Of a DNA stretch of 64,000 bases, positions 46,047-55,042 are shown in pieces. The notes under the pieces are model-generated. The model was not told the origin of the DNA. It saw only the letters and a program-made list of their open reading frames with translations, and did no database searches. Numbering within the stretch: position 1 is the first letter of the stretch; every line of letters begins with the position of its first letter. A program made the translations under genes and the position numbers. This stretch comes from Caulobacter sp. NIBR1757 (GTDB lineage Bacteria; Pseudomonadota; Alphaproteobacteria; Caulobacterales; Caulobacteraceae): assembly GCF_027912495.1 (NCBI RefSeq), contig NZ_CP115463.1:4406729-4470728 (forward strand). The letters run 5' to 3'.

Positions 46047-47792
46047 CTAAGCCGCCACCGCCGCCCGCTGCACATCGCTCAACGCCGCTTCCAGCGCCGC
46101 ATACAGCTGGGCCGGTTCGATCGGCTTGGCGACGTGGTCGGTCATGCCCGCGGCCAGGCAGGCTTCCCAGTCGCGGGCCGTGGCCGAGGCGGTGATGGCG
46201 ATGACCGGGACCTGCTGGTTGGGGCCCTTCATGGCCCGCAGCTGGCGGGTGGCCTCGCGGCCGTCCATGTCGGGCATGTAGACATCCATCAGCACCGCGT
46301 CGAAGGACTCCAGCGCCAGCCGTTCGAGCGCCTCCTCGGCGGAACCGGCGGTTTCCGGGACGATGCCCAGCGGGGCCAGGACCAGGGCGATGGCCTGGCG
46401 GTTGACGGCGTGGTCGTCGACGACCAGCACCCGGGCCTCGACGGCCTGGGGCGCCTGGACGGCGGCCGGGGCCTCGGCGGCGGGAAGGGTCAGGGAGAGG
46501 GTGAAGACGGCGCCTTTGCCGGGGGCGCTGACCACGGAGATATCGCCGCCCATCAGCCGGGCCAGCTCGCGGCTGATCATCAGGCCAAGGCCGGTGCCGC
46601 CGTGGGTGCGGGCCGTGTGGGCGCCCAGCTGTTCGAAGGGCATGAACAGGCGGTCCAGCTGTTCGGGGGTCATGCCGGGGCCGGTGTCGTCGACGGCGAT
46701 GGTCACGCCATAGGTCCCGTCGGGATTGATCGCGCCGCCGAGCTGCAGCGTGACGCAGCCCTGCTTGGTGAACTTCAGGGCGTTGGACAGCAGGTTGTTG
46801 ATCACCTGCCGCATGCGGGTGGGATCGCCGCTGACCCAGCCGGGCAGATGACGCGCGCCGAGGATGCGCATGCGCAGGCCCTTGGCCCGGGCTTGCGGTC
46901 GCCAGGCGCGGACGGCGTCGAGCACGGCGATGCGCAGGTCGAAGTCGACGGCCTCGACGCTCATCCGGCCGGCTTCCAGCTTGGAGAGGTCGAGCATGTC
47001 GTCGAGCAGGGTGGTCATCATCCGCCCGGCTTCGTTGATCAGGCGGCCCTGGGCGTGACCGGCCCGCTCCGTCTCGGCGGCGCCGGCCAGGATGGCGCTG
47101 ATCGGGGTGCGCAGCTCGTGGCTGATCATGGCGACCCAGGCGCTCTTGGCCCGGGTGGCTTCCTCGGCCTCATGCCGGCGGGCTTCAGCCTCGGCGCGGG
47201 CGTCGTCGGAGATCTTGCGGGCCTCCTCGGTGGTCAGCCAGGCGCCGATGACGTTGAGGATGACCAGGCCGACGGCGATCATCATGGTCGAGACCAGCGG
47301 CCCCGGCGCCGTGCCGGCGTCCATCAGCGGCAGGATCAGCAGATAAAGGCCATAGGGCAGGCAGCCGGCGGCGAAGGCGATGCGGCTGCCGCGGCAGATG
47401 GCGATCAGGTTGGTCATCGCCGTGGCGACGACGATCATCGCCAGGGCCGGGCCGTAGCGATCGATGCCCTGCCACAGCACCGGGGCCAGGGCCCCGAAGG
47501 CGATGGACGAGGGCAGGAAGGTGATCAGCGCGACGCGGGCCGCCTGGAACGGGGTGTCGATCGGGCGCTTGAGCAGCTGGATGCCGGTGAAATGGTCGAA
47601 GCCCTGGGCGGCCGTATAGAGGGCGGCCCAGGTCCAGGCCCAGCTCCAGCCGAAGGCCAGATGCAGGCCGGCGGCGACGCCGACAGCCGTCATCAGCCGG
47701 ATCGGCATGTGTTTGCGCCGGGTGGCGACAACAGTCGCCAAACCGAAACGGTCAGCGGCCTCGACGGCCGGTGTGATTGCTTCCCCAGACAT
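46047..47792 (-). CDS. Membrane-bound hybrid sensor histidine kinase
   Basis: The 581-residue kinase has about six transmembrane helices in residues 30-190, with no separate extracellular domain. A HisKA follows with the accepting histidine in MISHELRTPISAILAG, then HATPase_c with NNLLSNALKFT, DDTGPGMTPEQ and GGTGLGLMI. A C-terminal receiver has its acceptor D in AVLMDVYMPDMDG and lysine in HVAKPIEP. The membrane part probably senses a membrane or redox cue. No response regulator or phosphotransferase is adjacent. Confidence 0.93.
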   Translation of the reverse strand: MSGEAITPAVEAADRFGLATVVATRRKHMPIRLMTAVGVAAGLHLAFGWSWAWTWAALYTAAQGFDHFTGIQLLKRPIDTPFQAARVALITFLPSSIAFGALAPVLWQGIDRYGPALAMIVVATAMTNLIAICRGSRIAFAAGCLPYGLYLLILPLMDAGTAPGPLVSTMMIAVGLVILNVIGAWLTTEEARKISDDARAEAEARRHEAEEATRAKSAWVAMISHELRTPISAILAGAAETERAGHAQGRLINEAGRMMTTLLDDMLDLSKLEAGRMSVEAVDFDLRIAVLDAVRAWRPQARAKGLRMRILGARHLPGWVSGDPTRMRQVINNLLSNALKFTKQGCVTLQLGGAINPDGTYGVTIAVDDTGPGMTPEQLDRLFMPFEQLGAHTARTHGGTGLGLMISRELARLMGGDISVVSAPGKGAVFTLSLTLPAAEAPAAVQAPQAVEARVLVVDDHAVNRQAIALVLAPLGIVPETAGSAEEALERLALESFDAVLMDVYMPDMDGREATRQLRAMKGPNQQVPVIAITASATARDWEACLAAGMTDHVAKPIEPAQLYAALEAALSDVQRAAVAA

Positions 47793-47884
47793 GCGGGGAC
47801 AGTGGGGTCGAGGGTCCTAACGGTCAGTGAAAGAACACCGGTCCGTCTTTTGGTTAATGACCCAAAATCGGGAAAATATGTCGA

Positions 47885-48346
47885 TCAGGGTTTTTCGACC
47901 ACGATCTCGGTCTTCACCGAGCTGGCGATGTAGCAGACCTCATGGGCCTCGTGATGCAGCTGGTCGAGCGCCTCGGCGGTCGGCTGGCGGCCGTCGAAGA
48001 CGATGGCCGGGCGCAGGGCGACCCGAGTGACGGCGATCTTGCCCTCGGCGTTCTTGCGCATCACCCCCTCGGCCTCGTCGCGGTAACTGAGGACCGAAAA
48101 GCCGGCTTTCGAGGCGATGTAGAGGAAGCTCAGCATGTGGCAGTTGGAGATGGCGGCGACGAGCATCTCCTCCGGATCGATGGCGTCAACCGCCGACCAG
48201 GGGGCCGGCACCACATGGGGCGAGGCCGAGGCCGGGACGGTGATGCCGGCGTCGAAGCTGACGGTGTGCTTGCGGCTGTAGCGGCCGGCGAGGAAGTCCT
48301 CGCCGGGCTGCAGGGCCCAGTCGACGGTGGCGGTGTAGCTGGCCAT
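47885..48346 (-). CDS. OsmC family peroxidase-like protein
   Basis: The 153-residue protein has the OsmC arrangement with the two reactive cysteines in AISNCHMLSFLYIA and EAHEVCYIASSV, and VDWALQPGEDFLAGRYSRKH at the N-terminus. OsmC proteins reduce organic hydroperoxides with cysteine thiols. It follows the VOC gene on the same strand with a two-base gap, so the pair is an operon. Confidence 0.9.
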   Translation of the reverse strand: MASYTATVDWALQPGEDFLAGRYSRKHTVSFDAGITVPASASPHVVPAPWSAVDAIDPEEMLVAAISNCHMLSFLYIASKAGFSVLSYRDEAEGVMRKNAEGKIAVTRVALRPAIVFDGRQPTAEALDQLHHEAHEVCYIASSVKTEIVVEKP

Positions 48347-48348
48347 GC

Positions 48349-48726
48349 CTACTCCGTTGGGAAGGTGGCGGCCTCGATCGTGTTGCCGTCGAGGTCGCGG
48401 ACGAAGGCGGCATAGTAGCCGGTTATCGCCGCCTGGCGGGGGCCTGGCGGGCCGTCGTCGGCCCCGCCGTGGTCGAGGGCGGCCTGGTGGAAGGCCTGCA
48501 CGCTGGTCTGATCGCGGGCCCGCAGGCAGATGTGCAGCCCGGTGTCGGCGGGCTCGGGGGACCGGTTCGGGCGATGGTTCAGCCAGACCTCGGGATAGCG
48601 CTTGCCAAAGCCCACGGTGGCCTCCCGCTCGACGAGGCGGCGGTAGCCGAGCGGGCTGAGGACCGCTTCATAAAAGGCGGCGGCGGCTGCGAGGTCGCGC
48701 ACCGAGACAGATAGATGATCAATCAT
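48349..48726 (-). CDS. VOC family (glyoxalase-like) protein
   Basis: The 125-residue protein is a single VOC module pair: MIDHLSVSVRDLAAAAAFYE at the start, LHICLRARD in the middle and YYAAFVRDLDGNTIEAATF at the end. The H in MIDHLSV and the E in GNTIEAA are the usual metal ligands. The family covers glyoxalases, dioxygenases and resistance proteins; no specific role follows. It begins the VOC-osmC pair. Confidence 0.9.
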   Translation of the reverse strand: MIDHLSVSVRDLAAAAAFYEAVLSPLGYRRLVEREATVGFGKRYPEVWLNHRPNRSPEPADTGLHICLRARDQTSVQAFHQAALDHGGADDGPPGPRQAAITGYYAAFVRDLDGNTIEAATFPTE

Positions 48727-48749
48727 CAGCTCAACCCCTCAAACCAATT

Positions 48750-48879
48750 CCGTCATCCCGGGCGGAGCGCAGCGCAGACCCGGGACCCAGGGGCGGCTGG
48801 CACGCTGATTAGGCCAGCATCCGGGCGGCGGCCCCTGGGTCCCGGCTCTCCGGGCTTCGCCCTGCGGCCGGGATGACGG
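48750..48879. repeat. GTCATCC-family palindromic element, copy 4
   Basis: CCGTCATCCCGG and its inverted copy ending GGATGACGG bound the element; both arms continue to CGGGACCCAGGGGC or its complement. The 130-bp copy sits between the acyl-CoA dehydrogenase stop and the VOC start. Confidence 0.8.
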
Positions 48880-48893
48880 GGTTGGGAAACCTC

Positions 48894-50060
48894 CTAAAGC
48901 GTCCGCGCGATCAGCACCTTCATGATCTCGTTCGTGCCGCCGTAGATGCGCTGCACGCGGCTGTCGCGGTACATGCGGGCGATCGGGTATTCGGCCATGT
49001 AGCCGAAGCCGCCGAACAGCTGCAGGCAGCGGTCGATGATGCTGTTTTCCAGGTCGGTGACCCAGTATTTGGCCATCGAGGCGGTGGCGGCGTCGAGCTT
49101 GCCCTTGATGTGTTTCTCGATGCAGTCGTTGACGAAGACCCGGGCGACGGTCGCCTCGGTCTTGCATTCGGCCAGCACGAACTGGGTGTTCTGGAAGTCG
49201 ATGATCGACTTGCCGAAGGCCTTGCGCTGCTTGACGTAGTCGATGGTCAGTTCCAGCGCCCGCTCGATGGTGGCCATGCCCTGGACAGCGATGCCGAGCC
49301 GCTCCTGCGGCAGCTGGCCCATCAGCTGGAAGAAGCCCTGGCCCTCGTCGCCGCCCAGCAGGTTCACGGTCGGCACGCGGACGTCGTTGAAGAACAGTTC
49401 CGAGGTGTCGGCCGCCTCCTGGCCCAGCTTGTCGAGGTTGCGGCCGCGCTCGAAACCCTCGGCGCCATCAGTCTCGACGACCAGCAGGCTGGTGCCGCGC
49501 GCGCCCTGGGCCGGGTCGGTCTTGCAGACCACGATGATCAGGTTGGCGGTCTGGCCGTTGGTGATGAAGGTCTTGGAGCCGTTGAGGACGTACTCATTGC
49601 CGTCGAGGCGGGCCGTGGTCTTGATGCCCTGCAGGTCGGAGCCGGCGCCGGGTTCGGTCATGGCGATGGCGGTGACCAGCTCGCCGTTGGCCATGCGCGG
49701 CAGCCAGCGGCGCTTCTGCTCCTCGGTGCCGTAGTGGAAGATGTAGGGGGCGACGATGGCATTGTGCAGGCCGATGCCGAAGCCGTCGACGCCCTGCAGG
49801 CCGATCTGCTCCATGAGGATGACTTCATGGCGGTAGTCGCCGCCCATGCCGCCGTATTCCTCGGGCATGGAGAGGCAGGCGAGGCCCGCCTCGGCGCTCT
49901 CGGTCCAGAAGGCCCGCTCGACGCAGCCATCCTCGCGCCATTTGGCGACGCGGGATTCCGGCGCCCGGTCCTGGAAGAACTTGCGGACGGACTCCTCGAA
50001 GATGACGATGTCTTCTTCGGCCAGGCACGGGGTGCGTTCGACCTGCAGGGGAGCAGCCAT
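48894..50060 (-). CDS. Acyl-CoA dehydrogenase
   Basis: The 388-residue flavoenzyme has the dehydrogenase fold. The helical N-terminus includes EESVRKFFQDRAPESR, the FAD-binding signature is TAIAMTEPGAGSDLQGI, and ELTIDYVKQRKAFGKSIIDF and LQLFGGFGYMAEYPIARMYR follow. The catalytic glutamate is in the YGGTNEIMKVLIARTL tail, as in short/medium-chain or isovaleryl-type enzymes. It is two bases downstream of a second acyl-CoA dehydrogenase and under the MerR gene, so it probably serves branched-chain or fatty acid oxidation. Confidence 0.94.
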   Translation of the reverse strand: MAAPLQVERTPCLAEEDIVIFEESVRKFFQDRAPESRVAKWREDGCVERAFWTESAEAGLACLSMPEEYGGMGGDYRHEVILMEQIGLQGVDGFGIGLHNAIVAPYIFHYGTEEQKRRWLPRMANGELVTAIAMTEPGAGSDLQGIKTTARLDGNEYVLNGSKTFITNGQTANLIIVVCKTDPAQGARGTSLLVVETDGAEGFERGRNLDKLGQEAADTSELFFNDVRVPTVNLLGGDEGQGFFQLMGQLPQERLGIAVQGMATIERALELTIDYVKQRKAFGKSIIDFQNTQFVLAECKTEATVARVFVNDCIEKHIKGKLDAATASMAKYWVTDLENSIIDRCLQLFGGFGYMAEYPIARMYRDSRVQRIYGGTNEIMKVLIARTL

Positions 50061-50062
50061 GA

Positions 50063-51844
50063 TCAGAAAGCCTCGGCGGGGAGTTGCATCAGGGTGGCCG
50101 AGCCGGTCTTCAGCTTGGCCAGGTGGGCGGCGCCTTCGGGGATGATCCGTTCGACGAAGTAGCGGCCGACGACCAGCTTGTTCGAATAGAAGGGATCAGC
50201 ATCCCCCTTGGCCAGGCAGGCCTTGGCGATCTGGGCCCACATGTAGGCCAGGCCGGTGATGCCGAAGAGGTGCATGTAGTCGGTCGAGGCGGCGCCGGCG
50301 TTGTCCGGGTTGGCCAGGCCGTTCTGCATCAGCCACATGGTGCCGTCCTGCAGCTGGGCCTTCACCGAGGCGAGGCCGTCGAGGTAGGGCTTCATGGCCG
50401 CATCGCCGCTATTGGCCTCGATGTAGGCGTCGATCTCGGCGAAGAAGCTCATCACCGCCCGGCCGCCGTTGGCCGCCAGCTTGCGGCCGACCAGGTCGAG
50501 CGCCTGCACCCCGTTGGTGCCCTCGTAGATCAGGGCGATGCGGCAGTCGCGCAGGTACTGGCTGGCCGGGAAGTGTTCGGTGAAGCCCGAGCCGCCGAAC
50601 ACCTGCATGGAATCGACGCAGACCTTGAAGCCCTTGTCGGTCAGGTAGCCTTTGAGGACCGGCGTCAGCAGGCCCATGTAGTCGGCGCCCTTCTGGCGAA
50701 CCGCCTCGTCCGGGTGGCCGTGGGCGAGGTCGCCCTGCAGCGCCGTCCAGAACAGGAAGGCGCGGCCGGCCTCGATCATGGCCTTGGAGTCCAGCAGCAT
50801 CCGGCGCACGTCCGGGTGGACGATGATCGGATCGGCCGGACCGTTGGCGTTCTTCGGACCCGTGAGCGACCGGCCCTGCAGGCGGTCCTTGGCGAATTCG
50901 GCGGCGGCCTGATAAGCGGCCTCGGCCTGGGCGACGCCCTGTAGGCCGACCCCGATGCGGGCCTCGTTCATCATCACGAACATGATGCGCAGGCCGGCGT
51001 TCTCCTCGCCGATCAGGAAGCCCTTGGCCTCGTCATAGGCCATGACGCAGGTGGCGTTGCCGTGGATGCCCATCTTCTCTTCGAGGCCGGCGCACTTCAC
51101 CCCCTCGTTGCGCTCGCCGATCTCGCCCTCGGCGTTGAGCAGATACTTCGGCACGATGAACAGGCTGATGCCCTTCACCCCCGCCGGCGCGCCTTCGATG
51201 CGGGCCAGGACCAGGTGGATGATGTTGCCGGCCATGTCGTGCTCGCCGGCCGAGATCCAGATCTTCTGGCCGGTGATGCGGTAGCTGCCGTCGGCCTGCG
51301 GAACGGCCTTGGTGCGCAGAAGGCCAAGATCCGTGCCGCAGTGGGGCTCGGTCAGGTTCATGGTGCCGGTCCATTCGCCGGTGACCATTTTCGGCAGATA
51401 AGCCTGCTTCTGCTCGTCGGTGCCGCCGGTGTGGATGGCCGAGTAGGCGCCGTGCGCCAGGCCCGGGTACATCGAGAACGCCATGTTGGCGCTCGATGAC
51501 ATCTCGCTGAAGCTGAGGTTGACGACGTGCGGCAGACCCTGGCCGCCGTAGGCGGGGTCGGAGCCGAGGCCCGTCCAGCCGCCTTCGCAGAGCAGTTTAT
51601 AGGCCTCCTTGAAGCCGTCCGGCGTGGTGACCGTGTTGTCCGGATGCCAGGTGCAGCCCTGCTTGTCGCCGACGCTGTTCAGCGGCGCCAGCACCTCGCC
51701 GGTGAACTTTCCGGCCTCCTCGATGATCGCCTTGACCACGTCCAGCGAGGCGTCGGCGAAGGCCGGCAGCTCAGCATACTGGTCGATCTTCAGCACATCC
51801 TCGAGCAGGAAGACGTGGTCGCGCACCGGAGGTTGATAGGCCAT
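50063..51844 (-). CDS. Acyl-CoA dehydrogenase with C-terminal extension (DmdC-like)
   Basis: The 593-residue enzyme is of the large type with an N-terminal AcylCoA_DH_N, the FAD-binding GTMNLTEPHCGTDLGLLRTKA, LIYEGTNGVQALDLVGRKL, and about 120 C-terminal residues of the Z-type domain (VKAQLQDGTMWLMQNG to YFVERIIPEG). DmdC-type enzymes act on methylthiopropionyl-CoA or medium/long-chain acyl-CoA. ATG 51844 (MAYQPPVRDHVF) is the usual start; the frame extends 12 codons upstream. Confidence 0.93.
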   Translation of the reverse strand: MAYQPPVRDHVFLLEDVLKIDQYAELPAFADASLDVVKAIIEEAGKFTGEVLAPLNSVGDKQGCTWHPDNTVTTPDGFKEAYKLLCEGGWTGLGSDPAYGGQGLPHVVNLSFSEMSSSANMAFSMYPGLAHGAYSAIHTGGTDEQKQAYLPKMVTGEWTGTMNLTEPHCGTDLGLLRTKAVPQADGSYRITGQKIWISAGEHDMAGNIIHLVLARIEGAPAGVKGISLFIVPKYLLNAEGEIGERNEGVKCAGLEEKMGIHGNATCVMAYDEAKGFLIGEENAGLRIMFVMMNEARIGVGLQGVAQAEAAYQAAAEFAKDRLQGRSLTGPKNANGPADPIIVHPDVRRMLLDSKAMIEAGRAFLFWTALQGDLAHGHPDEAVRQKGADYMGLLTPVLKGYLTDKGFKVCVDSMQVFGGSGFTEHFPASQYLRDCRIALIYEGTNGVQALDLVGRKLAANGGRAVMSFFAEIDAYIEANSGDAAMKPYLDGLASVKAQLQDGTMWLMQNGLANPDNAGAASTDYMHLFGITGLAYMWAQIAKACLAKGDADPFYSNKLVVGRYFVERIIPEGAAHLAKLKTGSATLMQLPAEAF

Positions 51845-51929
51845 TTTTGGTCCGATTTTTGGGGTGGTCTGGAAACGCAAATGGGGACCGGCGCGAACCG
51901 GTCCCCGACATTGCTACTGTGATTAGGGC

Positions 51930-52412
51930 CTACTTGCCCATCGCCATTTCGGCGTGACCGTCGATCCGGGCGCGCATCACCTGGTCGTAGTCGGCCGCCT
52001 TGGGCAGCAGGTCGGGACGCTTTTCCGACAGATGCTTCTCAAGGCGCTCGCAGGCGGCGTGCAGTTCGGCGATGGCGCCGTCGATGTCTTCGCGCTGGCG
52101 CTCCAGCACGACGATCTTCTCGCGGAATTTCTTAAGGCTGTGGGCGTTCTGGTGCGCCGCCTCGTCGCCCTCGTCGTAGAGTTCGAGGATCTCGCGGATT
52201 TCCTGCAGCGACAGGCCGACGCGCTTGCCGCGCAGGATCAGGATCAGGCGGGCCCGGTCCTTGTAGCTGTAGACCCGGTTCATTCCGTCGCGGGCGGGGG
52301 TCAGCAGGCCCTTGTCTTCGTAGAAGCGCAGGGCGCGCGGGGTGGCTTTGAATTCGGTGCAGAGCTGACGGATGGTGAAGGTCCGCTCGGGGCGGCGCAG
52401 TTCCATGACCAT
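51930..52412 (-). CDS. MerR family transcriptional regulator
   Basis: The 160-residue regulator has the N-terminal winged helix (FTIRQLCTEFKATPRALRFYEDKGLLTPARDG) and MNRVYSYKDRARLILILRGKRVGLSLQEIREIL. A coiled coil (KIVVLERQREDIDGAIAELHA) dimerises it. The C-terminus has no metal-binding cysteines, so it belongs with LiuR-like regulators of acyl-CoA catabolism rather than metal sensors. Its position upstream of two acyl-CoA dehydrogenase genes on the same strand fits. ATG 52412 follows GGGAGAAG. Confidence 0.92.
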   Translation of the reverse strand: MVMELRRPERTFTIRQLCTEFKATPRALRFYEDKGLLTPARDGMNRVYSYKDRARLILILRGKRVGLSLQEIREILELYDEGDEAAHQNAHSLKKFREKIVVLERQREDIDGAIAELHAACERLEKHLSEKRPDLLPKAADYDQVMRARIDGHAEMAMGK

Positions 52413-52474
52413 GGTGACTTCTCCCTGACGTTTGGCGTTCTGATGATGCCCTTGGGTCAGACGTTATGTCCCGC

Positions 52475-52489
52475 TTACGTCAACGTCAA
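52475..52489 (-). promoter_or_regulatory. LiuR-like operator upstream of the MerR gene
   Basis: TTACGTCAACGTCAA (reverse complement TTGACGTTGACGTAA) holds two ACGTCA-type half-sites of the kind bound by LiuR-type MerR regulators. It is about 63-77 bases upstream of the MerR start and may mediate autoregulation. The acyl-CoA dehydrogenase genes follow the same transcript. Confidence 0.5.
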
Positions 52490-52533
52490 CAGGGAAGAAA
52501 GATTTTCCTCAACTTGAGCCATTGAGCATGGAA

Positions 52534-52565
52534 AAGGGGCCGGTTTCTGTCGAAACCGGCCCCTT
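52534..52565 (-). terminator. Strong rho-independent terminator
   Basis: AAGGGGCCGGTTTC (52534-52547) pairs perfectly with GAAACCGGCCCCTT (52552-52565) over a 4-base loop. On the minus strand the stem is followed by TTTTC. It ends the SH3-domain gene, 28 bases beyond its stop. Confidence 0.93.
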
Positions 52566-52592
52566 GCCGTAACTTGTTACCTTTTGGTCTCG

Positions 52593-53171
52593 TTACCAGT
52601 TCGCGTTCTGGTATCCGGTCGGGCGGACGTAGGCGCCGTTCACGTAACCCACGCCGACGCCGTTCCGGCTGACCAGAACCCACTCGCCGCGCCGGGCGTA
52701 GGCCATGGCGGTAAAGGTCTCGCCGCGGGTCAGCTGACCGACCTTGCCGGCGCTGGTCGAGGGACCCGACCGCAGGTTCACCGTCGAGGTGGCGATGAAC
52801 CGGCCGCCAGCCCTCTGGAAGTTGGCGGGCTGGACATAGTTCGCGATCCGGTAGCCGTTCGAGACGTAAGAGCCCTGGTCGAGGCTGTCCTTCTTCTGGA
52901 CCTGGCAGCCAATGGCGCTGCCGGCGGCGGCGCCCAGGCCGGCGCCGATCACCGTGCCGGCGGTCTGTTCGTTCCTGGCCACCTTGTTGCCGATCAGGCC
53001 GCCGATGAGCGCGCCGATGATGGCCCCGCCCTCCTGCTTCTTGCCGGGGGCCGAGCAGCCGATGACACCATTGGGCTGGGCCGAGGCGGTCACGGGGGCG
53101 GCGGCGACGCCGAGCGAGGCGGCGAGGGTCATGGCCAGGCCGACTTTGGCGATCTTGCTTTGGGTACGCAT
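52593..53171 (-). CDS. Secreted SH3-domain protein with glycine zipper
   Basis: The 192-residue precursor has a signal peptide ending TASA, a glycine-zipper segment (GGAIIGALIGGLIGNKVARN, then GTVIGAGLGAAAGSAIG) that can span a membrane, and a C-terminal bacterial SH3 domain (ATSTVNLRSGPSTSAGKVGQL, then GVGVGYVNGAYVRP) for cell-wall binding. It is likely an envelope structural or wall-sensing protein. The gene stands alone, bounded by its terminator. Confidence 0.88.
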   Translation of the reverse strand: MRTQSKIAKVGLAMTLAASLGVAAAPVTASAQPNGVIGCSAPGKKQEGGAIIGALIGGLIGNKVARNEQTAGTVIGAGLGAAAGSAIGCQVQKKDSLDQGSYVSNGYRIANYVQPANFQRAGGRFIATSTVNLRSGPSTSAGKVGQLTRGETFTAMAYARRGEWVLVSRNGVGVGYVNGAYVRPTGYQNANW

Positions 53172-53342
53172 GGTCTTTTCTCCTCAACAATTGCGCGGGC
53201 CCGGAGAACATCCCGGGTCGTTGAAGAGGGTTATGAGGGGCGCTGGCTGAACGGACGCGGAAGTGGTCGTTATATTGTGTTCAGGATCCCGGCCCGGGCC
53301 GAAAGCCATGCGTCGAAGGCCAGCCGTGGGTGGAAGGCGGAC

Positions 53343-53564
53343 CTAAACTGGAGTCTCGCTCCAACTGATGATTCCATCGCGCTCCCATTCCTGGAGTCCG
53401 TCCCGTGCTCTTCCAATCCTTGATTGGCGAGTGATCAGAAAGGCGTAGGCGCGGCTGCCAACGACATCAGCCGTTCCTGAAAGAGCGTTCAAGAACGCCA
53501 GGACGGACCGGCGCTGGTCGACGGACGCATGGTCGTAGAATTCTACAGACACCTCGATCGCCAT
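53343..53564 (-). CDS. Small hypothetical protein
   Basis: The 73-residue product begins MAIEVSVEFYDHASVDQRRS and ends EWERDGIISWSETPV, without signal peptide or membrane helix. It starts seven bases after the acetyl-CoA hydrolase stop on the same strand. The reading frame has fewer GC-ending codons than its neighbours, so it may be a young or transferred gene, or a chance frame. No family is recognised. Confidence 0.45.
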   Translation of the reverse strand: MAIEVSVEFYDHASVDQRRSVLAFLNALSGTADVVGSRAYAFLITRQSRIGRARDGLQEWERDGIISWSETPV

Positions 53565-53571
53565 CGGTCAC

Positions 53572-54825
53572 CTACAGCCCGCGCCGCATCTCGTCCCAGG
53601 CATTCGACAACGCGTCCCGGTGCGCCGGGCTCGCCACCCCGATCAGCGCCTGCGCCCGCTCGTCCAGCGTCCGCCCGCGCAGATCGGCCACGCCATGTTC
53701 GGTGATCACCAAGCCGATGTCGGCGCGGGGCACGCTGACCACGCCGGGCGACAGGCGGGGGACGATGCGGCTGATGCTGTCGCCCTTGGCCGAGGCGGGG
53801 AGAGCAAGGATGGGCAGGCCGCCGTCGCTCAGGCGCGCGCCCCTTAGAAAGTCGGTCAGGCCGCCGATGCCGCTGATCTGGCGGCCGCCCTGGAACTCGG
53901 CGTTGGCCTGGCCGAAGAGGTCGATCTCCAGGGCCGAGTTGACCGCCACCAGCCGGGGGATGTTCGCCAGCACCGCGAAGTGGTGGGTGTGGCCGCTGTC
54001 GGCGAAGCGGATGCGGGGATCGGTCAGGCGATCCCGCAGCCGGGCCGTGCCGGCGGCGAGGCCGGTGACGACGCTGTCGACCACCTCTTCGTCGAGCAGC
54101 TCGACCAGCGGGTCGGTGACCATGCCGGAGTGGATCTTCAGCCCCTTGCGGCCGCGCAGACCTTTAAGCGCCGCGACGCCGGCCTTGCCGACCCCGAACT
54201 GCAGGCTGGCGCCGTCCGGGGCGATGCCCGCGATATGGCGGGAGATGACCTCGAAGGCCGGGTCGAGGTCGCCGGCGTCATAGTCGAGCACGGCGCTGTC
54301 GTCGTCGGCGACGAGGTCGAAGGCCTCGAGCGGCCAACGCGGCCCGTTCACCGCCGGCAGGTTCGGATTGACCAGGGCCAGCTTGAACACCTCCGGCCGG
54401 GCCATGACGGCGGGGGCCAGATCGCTGGCGACGCTCAAGGTCACCATGCCGTCGTCATCGGGCGGGCTGACCTGGAAGACGGCGGCGTCCAGCGGCGTCT
54501 CGCCCAGCCAGCCATAGGTCTGGAACCAGGTCAGCGGCCGCAGGGCGTAGCGGCCGGCCTCGAAGGCGGCGCGCCAGTCGGCCGAGACGAAGATGCCTTC
54601 GGAGGTCGCCCCCTCGCGCAGGGCCGACCAGTCGGATCGGTTGATGCCGGGGATTGGGGCGCCGACGAAACACATCCGCTCGGGCCAGCCGTCCGTAGCT
54701 TTGATCCTCTCCCGAAAGCCGAGCGGTTCGCCCGGTCCGAAGGGGACGAAAAGCCTCGCCCCGGACGTTTCACTCAAGCGCCGGGCGAGCTGTTCGACGG
54801 CCTGATCAATCGGGAGGCGAATCAT
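53572..54825 (-). CDS. Acetyl-CoA hydrolase/transferase family protein
   Basis: The 417-residue protein has the two halves of the family: AVFQVSPPDDDGMVTLSVASD in the first, and the C-terminal domain from GASLQFGVGKAGVAALKGL to VITEHGVADLRGRTLDERAQALIGVA. The conserved glutamate in VNSALEIDLFGQANAE is the expected catalytic residue. Members hydrolyse acetyl-CoA or move CoA to other acids such as 4-hydroxybutyrate; specificity is unknown. It is divergent from the 40-residue membrane peptide gene. Confidence 0.9.
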   Translation of the reverse strand: MIRLPIDQAVEQLARRLSETSGARLFVPFGPGEPLGFRERIKATDGWPERMCFVGAPIPGINRSDWSALREGATSEGIFVSADWRAAFEAGRYALRPLTWFQTYGWLGETPLDAAVFQVSPPDDDGMVTLSVASDLAPAVMARPEVFKLALVNPNLPAVNGPRWPLEAFDLVADDDSAVLDYDAGDLDPAFEVISRHIAGIAPDGASLQFGVGKAGVAALKGLRGRKGLKIHSGMVTDPLVELLDEEVVDSVVTGLAAGTARLRDRLTDPRIRFADSGHTHHFAVLANIPRLVAVNSALEIDLFGQANAEFQGGRQISGIGGLTDFLRGARLSDGGLPILALPASAKGDSISRIVPRLSPGVVSVPRADIGLVITEHGVADLRGRTLDERAQALIGVASPAHRDALSNAWDEMRRGL

Positions 54826-54919
54826 GTCATCGTCCGTTCAGCTGGCAGGCGCAACAAAAGGCCTGACCGCGAGTTCTGCGTACGAACCCCGGCCCCATTT
54901 GGACAAGAGCCGCTACGTC

Positions 54920-55042
54920 ATGCAAACGACCGCCCAAGAGCCCTCGGGCCTCATCAAGCCCCTGCTGTGGATCGCCGGCGCCTTCTTCGCGACCGGGTTC
55001 CTCGGCTATCTGGCGATCGGGCTGAACAGCCTTCCGGGCTAG
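54920..55042 (+). CDS. 40-residue single-span membrane peptide
   Basis: The short gene encodes [20 protein letters not shown] and one transmembrane helix to a short tail (LNSLPG). The frame continues to 54824 upstream without better coding signs. Its stop shares the CTAG at 55039-55042 with the convergent dut gene, which supports a real 3' end. The ribosome-binding site is weak. Function unknown. Confidence 0.5.
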   Translation: MQTTAQEPSGLIKPLLWIAGAFFATGFLGYLAIGLNSLPG

